From Paroedura picta (Eukaryota; Chordata; Lepidosauria; Squamata; Gekkonidae), in the NCBI RefSeq assembly GCF_049243985.1, contig NC_135369.1:22552765-22616764 (forward strand): a stretch of 64,000 nt of DNA. The letters run 5' to 3'. How positions within the stretch are numbered: position 1 is the stretch's first letter; each line of letters starts with the position of its first letter. Shown piece by piece: positions 57,956 through 64,000 of the stretch. The notes under the pieces were generated by a model. It had not been told where the DNA came from, did no database searches, and was given only the letters and a program-made list of their open reading frames with translations. The position numbers and the translations under genes were made by a program.

Positions 57956-60900
57956 CTGGGGAGGGAAAGGAGACATGCGTATGTGTTGGCTTGCTGGGTT
58001 TTGTCACCACAGATCTGCAGCTTTGCCTGCCCCTCAGATTCTGAACACACATGAAGCTGCTTTGTATTAAATCAGACTCTTGACCCAACAGTGCCAGTAT
58101 TAGCCACTCAGGCTGGCAGTGACTCTGACGTCTTTCCCATCACCTATGCCCAGATGCTTTTAACTGGGGATATTGGGAACTGAACCTGGGACTTTCTGCA
58201 TGCAATGTGGACAGTCAACCACTGAACCATAGTCCCTAAACTAATGAAGAAGAATTAAGCTTTCCTCTACCTTAAGGAGTCCCAATGCAGCTTACAATCA
58301 TCTTCCCTTCCTCTCCCCACAGCAGGCACCCTGTGAGGTGTATGGGGCTGAGAGAGCTCTGAGATAACTGTGACTGGCCCAAGGTCACCCACCTGGCTGC
58401 ATGTGGAGGAGGAGTGGGGAATTGAACCCCGCTCTCCAGATTAGAGTCTGCTGCTCTTTAACCACCACAGCCACCTTTTACTGAATCAGACCCTTGGTCC
58501 ATCAAGGTCAATACTGTCAACTCAGACTGGCAGCAGCTCTCCAGGGTCTCAGGCAGAAGTCTTTAACATCACCCACTGCCAGACCTTTTCAGTGCAGATG
58601 CCAGGGATAGAACCTGGGACCTCCTGTGTGTCACGCAGATGCTCAACCCCTGAGCCACGAGTCTTCCTAAGTGGGCAACACAACGGGAATCAGCATAGGA
58701 GATTGCATCCAGGTCCCACTCCTTCCAATGGTGCTTCTACACAGAGGTGATTCCTTCCATCAATCCCTATTTTGCTCCCATTGCTGCAATACAGTTTCCA
58801 CAAAGAGATTTTCCTCTCATGCCCACTATTTCCTCTCCTGGCAGGCTTTTTGTTCAGCGTTTTTTTTAGTAGAAATGCTGCTGCAGTGTTAGGACTCTAC
58901 AGAACCATGTCTTCTACTAATTTTTTTTTTTTAAGACAAAAAGCCCACTGGTGTATGGGGGGTGGGGAATGGGAAACAAGGAGACTGGATGGTTTGGTGC
59001 AAGCCAGGTTTAATTTCCCTCTCCTCCACATGCAGCCAGCTGGGTGACCTTGGGCTCACCACAGCCCTGTTATAAGCTTCTCTCATAGAGCAGTTCCTCC
59101 TAGAGCTCTCTCAGCCCCACCTGTTGTGCGGGGAGGAAGGGAAGGTGGTCGTAAGCCACTTTGAGACTCCTTCAGGCAGTGAAAAGTGGGGTCTCAAAAC
59201 CAGCTCTTCTACTGGCACAGAGGTGTGACAATCCACATCTTCCCACCCATGCTCTCCTCAAACCAACTTGAGCGTGGTCCTTCAGGTTTTGGGAAAGTGC
59301 AGTGCAAAAGGGGAGGAGGGACCCAGAAAGTAGACAGCTGGCACAAAACACATGAAAGGCCAATTTAAAACTGATGCGGGTAGGGGGAGAGCCATAGAGA
59401 AAAACAAATCCAACTTAAACTTAAGCCCCAAGGACTGGCTTGAATCAGAAAGCCTTGCAGCTCATCCCTTAGGCTTTGGCGAGTTTGCAATAGCAGGAAA
59501 TTCTGTTGGGACTGATACAAAGAGATTTAGTATCTTAACCTGGTGCAGAGAAACCTACCCTTTCTTCCAGTTCCTCCTCGGTCTGTTGCCTGCATGATTC
59601 TCTTCCTTCCACTGTTTTGCTTCTCACTGCCTCTTAATTTCCCATGACCTTTTCCCAAGTCTCCAACCATTCCTTTGTGAGGTCCTAAACCCCATCCAAA
59701 CAGGCAATTGTCCTACCCCTCATAGAAACTGGACTGCAAGCTACTATATTCCCTGAGCAACTGAACGTTCTGTCACATGCCCCGCCACAGCCAATCGGTC
59801 TCAGATGTTTACCTCCCCAAATGCATCGTCTGCTGAATGCCTGCCACCACCGGGTCACAGCTTGAACAACATGAAGTACAACAGGATTTCTATCACTTAC
59901 AGAATTGTCTCTTTCCTTTCCCTATCCTAGCCATCTGAGTATATGGAAGGCTCGGGCTAGGCTTCCACTGAGTAGATGGAAGCTCTAGGAAACTGGGTGA
60001 GGGTTTGGCAGGACAGAGGGGCTTAAAAGAAGCAGGTGGGCCTTCAAATTCATCTCCTGTTGAGAAAGAAAGAGAACAGAGGAGGACAAATATGTTTTGC
60101 GTGGCCTGAACGTCTGGAAACTTGAGATCAATTCCCACATTATTTTTCCGGGGTGGTGAATGGTCTCATGTCCCTGGTATTTTCTGTCTAATGGCATAAA
60201 TTACTCTCCTGCCTGCTTGTAACTGCTGCAGAAAATGGCAGCTGTGAGTCTCATTTCAGCATGGGCTCATTTGTGTTCTGACCTCAGGCCATTCCATGTT
60301 TCCTCTTCTCCAACAGTGGCTGCTGCTGGCAGGGGGCCGAGGAAACACGGGATAGGTGTGATGTCAGGAAACAGATGAATTCAACTGGATGCCACAGACA
60401 GGAGGCGGAGCTTAAAACATGGCTGCCATTTGAGGCAGTGGTCACCTGTTTAGCCTGCCTATGTGCGCCCTAAATTTCATTAATGGGGTAAAAAACTAAC
60501 TTTCACCACGTGGGGACTGCATTCAAAAGAGCTTGAAACTTCCCCCGTAATGTGATAATCAGCTTGTGAAGTTAAATCCTGTGCTACTTTTTGTATTTTT
60601 AAAATACAAAAATATTTCCCCTTTAAAATGTGAATAGCCACCGAAGGTGCTCAGGTTCACCTGCCAAAACAGCACAAGCTGAAGGCTTCCAGCTCCTCTC
60701 CCTCCCCAATGCAAACCCTCAATGCCCCGATTCATCCAGAGACTGCATGAGATTCTATTTGCATTTTCAAGACTGGCAGGAATAGGCTGATTCCACACAC
60801 AGGTTTTGCTTCGGTTTAAGGTCTACATTAGAGTGGGGGTTTATTCTGGCATATCCATACTACATTGTCCCCATGCCACTGGATTCCCCTTTTGCCCCTG

Positions 60901-62565
60901 CTTTCCTGTGATCCTCCCCAAACATCGCAGTCAGCCTGCCTCTGGCTGGGCAGGAAGATGTGCATTTGGCCTTAAAAACAAACTCACGATAATTGACACA
61001 CCAGGATAAGCTGGAGCAATATGTCCATTACCAATACGAAAAGAAGTGAAGCTAGGTCAGTGTCCAGATTGTTACCAGGAACGGAGGTGCAGGGACCAGC
61101 TGTGGCAAGGAAAGGGCTAGGAAAACTGCCCATGTAGGCGCTTCATTGCTGCTGCAAATGCCTCTGCGCTTGCCGTGGTTTTGGAAGTGCCTGGTGGTGT
61201 GGGCTTAAGCCTCACCAATTGGCAAGAGTTGCAGGAACAGGGTTGCCTTGGAACCCTCCTGGGCAGACATCAGGGAGATATCCTCTGGTGGAGAGCTCAA
61301 CTGACACTGGGTAGCTGTTGATCAGGGATCAGGGCAGCAGATGCCAGAGAGATGCCTTTGCTCCACCAGAGCAGATGCCTTTGCTCCACCAGGAGGAAGA
61401 GGGTACCGCTCTAATTCTCTCATTACCAAGGCCTTGTGGGACAGCTGGGACTTGTGCAAGGGGACTATGAGAGAGTAGGAATGTTACACCCTCTGTCTTC
61501 CAGGGAGGAACGCAGCAAACCATCCCAGCCACAGGGAAACAGCGTCCCCTCTGTTCATGCTCTAATAAAGCATCTTCTAATGCAGAATTCTAAAGCAACA
61601 GATCCAAAACGATATGGCTGAGGGGTACTTGAAGCTATTTGTAGAAGGTGCTCTCTTGGCAAACTGACAGTGAAAGACTAAAAAAGGGGACACAGTGAAC
61701 TTTTGTGTGTTCAGGAAGTCTGCGGCTGCGGTGCTCCTACCAAGGAGGCCCTGAACGAGCCACCAGTTGTTTTTCAGAGGGCAAGGGCACAACCCAAATG
61801 TTGGTACCCTAGTCAAATCAATTCATTCATTTGATTAATTAACAGCTTAACTTGGGTAGGGTTATCAAAAGGCAGTAAGAATCAAAACACCTACGTGGGA
61901 CGTGCGAGGATCTTCTTGTACCTGAAAAAGACAACAATTACTGCGGGGCAGACGTTGGATTAAATTAATCAGATGAGTTTTCTGCTGATCGCCATACCCT
62001 GAAGCCCTTCCTTCTGATGCTCAACTCTCCAGAGTTCCTCGCACCACCTCCCCAATCAAAACTGAGGTCCCAGGGAGATACTTTTTAAGATGCTAGGACA
62101 TTCCATTCACAGATCTCCCAGCCTCTTAGCTGGTCGGGCTTTACAGAAAATGAGAGGCCACATCAACGCTGAACTGGGTTTAGTTGTGTGTGTGTGCAAA
62201 TCCTAAGCAGTAAATAGCATTGAAATGCAGCCATCTGATAGCTCAGAAGACAGACTCACAGAATTGGAAGGGGCCATGCAGGCCATCTAGTCTCAGGGTC
62301 AGCCCAGTGCATCCCTGACAAGTGTTCATTGTACTGCTGCTGGAAGACTGCCACAGAGGGGTAAGCTCACTGCCACCTCCCTAGGTAGCCCATTCCACTG
62401 AACTACTCTCACTGTAAAAAATTGCCCCCCTTGTTCAGGCTAAGACGCAGCCTGAGCTTGTGAACCTGCATCTGGGAGGAGGGTGGGCCGACCTACTTTT
62501 CCGATGCTGTTTTTCATCCTGAGGGTTTACATCTGGGTCCATCCGAACAGGGCTGCAGTTTGAGC
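57729..62565 (-). CDS. Unrecognised multi-exon gene, C-terminal part
   Basis: Four minus-strand exons (62565-62497, 61921-61895, 60056-59901, 57955-57729) have strong pyrimidine tracts before AG and donors gtaggt, gtaggt and gtaagt. Split codons rejoin into one open frame of about 158 residues: SNCSPVRMDPDVNPQDEKQH, then RKSTRRSSHVPRDEFEGPPA, a Pro/Ser-rich middle, then a helical C terminus (LLECIHNNIQVQTQIAHTQL, SLLEDMRETMNVLLSRQ) and end PKGSVSSPRPLS. The last helix looks like an oligomerising coiled coil of a nuclear regulator with a disordered linker, but I recognise no family. The N-terminal exons are beyond the window or not found. Same strand as SSR2; human synteny places UBQLN4 near here, and this is not UBQLN4. 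Confidence 0.7.
58030..58245 (-). mobile_element. tRNA-derived SINE, GGCTCAGTGGCAGAG type
   Basis: ATGAAGCTGCTTTGTATTAA, CACTCAGGCTGGCAGTGACT and ACCTGGGACTTTCTGCATGC. Confidence 0.68.
58246..58478 (-). mobile_element. tRNA-derived SINE with L2-type tail
   Basis: GAAGAAGAATTAAGCTTTCC, GAGTCCCAATGCAGCTTACA and CTTTAACCACCACAGCC. Confidence 0.75.
58480..58665 (-). mobile_element. tRNA-derived SINE, GGCTCAGTGGCAGAG type
   Basis: CTGAATCAGACCCTTGGTCC, CTCTCCAGGGTCTCAGGCAG and TCAACCCCTGAGCCACGAGT. Confidence 0.72.
58666..58974. other. Intron of the unrecognised gene; nothing seen
   Basis: T-run near 58919. No named repeat. Confidence 0.45.
58975..59214 (+). mobile_element. tRNA-derived SINE with L2-type tail
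   Basis: ATGCAGCCAGCTGGGTGACC, GTAAGCCACTTTGAGACTCC, ending AACCAGCTCTTCTAC. The head is diverged. Confidence 0.72.
59215..59900. other. Intron of the unrecognised gene; nothing seen
   Basis: No named repeat and no further splice-bounded frame. Confidence 0.45.
59901..60056 (-). CDS. Unrecognised gene, penultimate exon
   Basis: Acceptor TTTCTTTCTCAACAG, donor gtaagt. Encodes DEFEGPPASFKPLCPAKPSP, then SFLELPSTQWKPSPSLPYTQ and MARIGKGKRQF: a Pro/Ser linker ending in a basic patch. Confidence 0.72.
60057..61894. other. Intron of the unrecognised gene; nothing seen
   Basis: Contains a small direct duplication AGATGCCTTTGCTCCACCAG near 61348-61392. No named repeat. Confidence 0.45.
61895..61921 (-). 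CDS. Unrecognised gene, 27-bp microexon
   Basis: Acceptor GTTGTCTTTTTCAG, donor gtaggt. Adds TRRSSHVP and split codons that join the flanking exons in frame. Skipping it would also keep frame. Confidence 0.5.
62254..62460 (-). mobile_element. CR1 LINE 3' end
   Basis: CACAGAATTGGAAGGGGCCA, AGGCCATCTAGTCTCAGG and CCATTCCACTGAACTACTC. Confidence 0.68.
62497..62565 (-). CDS. Unrecognised gene, most 5' exon seen
   Basis: A long pyrimidine tract (CTCTCTCTCTACCACAG) precedes the exon; donor gtaggt. Encodes SNCSPVRMDPDVNPQDEKQH, then RK. It begins in phase 1, so at least one coding exon must lie upstream. Confidence 0.7.
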
Positions 62566-62879
62566 CTGTGGTAGAGAGAGAGAAAGAGAGAAAGGAAGCA
62601 TTGTCACTTGTATACCGAGTGGGATGTGACGGGGTGGGGATAAAATCGGAGACTGGAAAGCAACTCCCCTTTGGCATGCAGTGGAGGGAGAGGGAGAGAT
62701 TTCTTATTTAAGGCCAAGACGGTCTTCTGGTTTCTCCCTGGTTTCATACTTGCTGTGGTTGGAGATAAATGACAAATTAGAGCATCCTTCAACAGTCTGT
62801 TGGTTGGCTTTCTCAGGGCTTTGGCCGTTTGGAGCAGGAAAGGCAATCCTCCGGTGGGCCTTTGAATTGGACCTTGGCC

Positions 62880-63060
62880 CAGTGCCAGAGCGCATGCGTC
62901 ACATGCAGAGGGTCCCCAATACAACTCCACACATCTCCATTAAAGGATACATTAAAGACCTTTCTCAGCTTGAGACCCTGAAGAAACACTGCTAGTCAGG
63001 GATAGGGAGATCAATGGCCTAAACCCAGTCTGAAGGAACTTCTGATACTCCTGTTTCCAT
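62880..63060 (+). mobile_element. tRNA-derived SINE, GGCTCAGTGGCAGAG type
   Basis: AGTGCCAGAGCGCATGCGTC, CACATCTCCATTAAAGGATA and CAGCTTGAGACCCTGAAG. Confidence 0.62.
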
Positions 63061-63234
63061 TACTTGGTTCAGGTGGCAGCTCCGTTATTAGAGAGGTCAG
63101 ACTTGGGCATGAGATAGAACAAAGAGCATCATAAGTACACCTGCTTTCATTGTTTTAAATCAAACATGTTTTAAGGACTGAGGGCTGTAATGATGCACCT
63201 GAGTATGCTTTTCAGTGTTTGCAGGTGCAGCTTC

Positions 63235-63312
63235 CATCACTATTATTTATTTATGTATTTTATTTGCTGCATTTATACCCCACATTTCTCCCCAGTGGGG
63301 CTTTGAAGTGGC
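63235..63312 (-). mobile_element. L2-type LINE 3' end
   Basis: ATTATTTATTTATGTATTTT, then CATTTATACCCCACATTTCT and CCCCAGTGGGGCTTTG, reversed L2 end. Confidence 0.65.
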
Positions 63313-63317
63313 TTGCA

Positions 63318-63600
63318 TCAGCCAGCTTGGTGTAGTGGTTAGGTGCGCCGAATTCTAATCTGGTGAGTTGGGTTTAATTCCCCACTCCTCCTCCACATGC
63401 AGCCAGCTGGGTGACCTTGGGCTTGTCACAGCACTGATAAAGCTGTTCTGACCGAGCAGTAATCCCAGGGCTCTCTGAGCCTCACCTACCACACAGGGTG
63501 TCTGTTGTGGGGAGAGGAAAGGGAAGGCGACAGTAAGGCGCTTTGAGACTCCTTCGGGTAGAGAAAAGCGGCAAATAAGAACCAACTCTTCTTCTTCTAC
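63318..63600 (+). mobile_element. tRNA-derived SINE with L2-type tail, near-consensus
   Basis: CAGCTTGGTGTAGTGGTTAG, B-box GTTGGGTTTAATTCCCCAC, tail GCGGCAAATAAGAACCAACT, then CTTCTTCTTC. The least diverged copy here. Confidence 0.88.
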
Positions 63601-63602
63601 AA

Positions 63603-63780
63603 ATCTCCTCTATTTTATCCTCACAACAACTACACAGTGAGGTTGGACTGCAATGAAGAAAGAAGCAGATGGTGAGTCCAGTGCTTCGACCGATAGTTTC
63701 TCAGAGACAGTCAAGTTCAGTCTAGTAGTTAGTGTTGGACTCTGACTGAGGAGAATCAGGTCTTGATCTTTGCCCAGCCA
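63603..63780 (-). repeat. Old SINE-like fragment
   Basis: TCTATTTTATCCTCACAACA, then AGTGAGGTTGGACTGC, as in 25958-26130. Confidence 0.4.
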
Positions 63781-63805
63781 AGAAGCTCGCAGACTTGGGC
63801 CTCTC

Positions 63806-64000
63806 ACTTTATTTATTTATTTATTTATATACCGCCCTCCCCGGAGGCTCAGGGCGGTTTACATCATAACAAGGAACACAACAAGGAATTTTCATCTATA
63901 TGCCCTGCCTTTCTTCCCAATGGTGCCCCAAAGAGACTTACATCATTCTCCTCTCCCCTGCTTTATCCTTGTGACTGCCCTGTGAGGTAGGCTAGGCTGA
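63806..64000 (-). mobile_element. L2-type LINE 3' end and adjoining SINE/L2-like body
   Basis: TTATATACCGCCCTCCCCGG, then GGCTCAGGGCGGTTTACATC, a textbook reversed L2 end. ATGCCCTGCCTTTCTTCCCA continues to the window edge. Confidence 0.7.

Noticed and set aside
57729-62565. UBQLN4 as the gene upstream of SSR2
   Set aside because: The peptide has no ubiquitin-like, STI1 or UBA signature, and the last exon does not resemble a ubiquilin C terminus.

Overview
The window is nuclear DNA of a vertebrate, almost certainly a squamate reptile. Two kinds of evidence point there. First, it holds a complete host gene, SSR2 (TRAP-beta), whose five coding exons splice into a 183-residue protein like other amniote versions. 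Second, the repeats are a squamate mix: Sauria-type tRNA SINEs beside a Bov-B/RTE LINE end, tRNA SINEs with L2-type tails, 5S-rRNA-derived SINEs, CR1 and L2 LINE ends, Penelope-like tails and many non-autonomous hAT elements. No bacterial features, CRISPR arrays, LTR elements or endogenous retroviruses were seen.

Layout. At 149-471 (minus) there is one convincing coding exon. It may be the 5' end of a gene running off the left edge; ARHGEF2 is expected there only by remembered synteny. From about 0.5 to 48 kb I find no firmly supported exon. This part is intergenic or long-intron sequence filled with repeats, many nested in one another. SSR2 lies on the minus strand at about 48.0-55.65 kb, with a non-coding first exon in a CpG-rich promoter. 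A second minus-strand gene, not recognised, occupies 57.7-62.6 kb: four exons with good splice sites join in one open frame, and its 5' part lies beyond the right edge or was not found. The rest of 56-64 kb is intron, spacer and SINE/LINE copies.

How the parts relate. TRAP-beta is a single-pass ER membrane glycoprotein of the translocon-associated TRAP complex. Its promoter carries an ER-stress-element-like CCAAT-N9-CCAC motif, a CACGTG box and a ZNF143-type motif, which fits a housekeeping secretory gene. The retroelements show the usual partnerships: Sauria and 5S SINEs with Bov-B/RTE-like ends, the other tRNA SINEs with L2-like ends. Most hAT copies still have 8-bp target duplications, so insertion order can be read directly at several nested sites.
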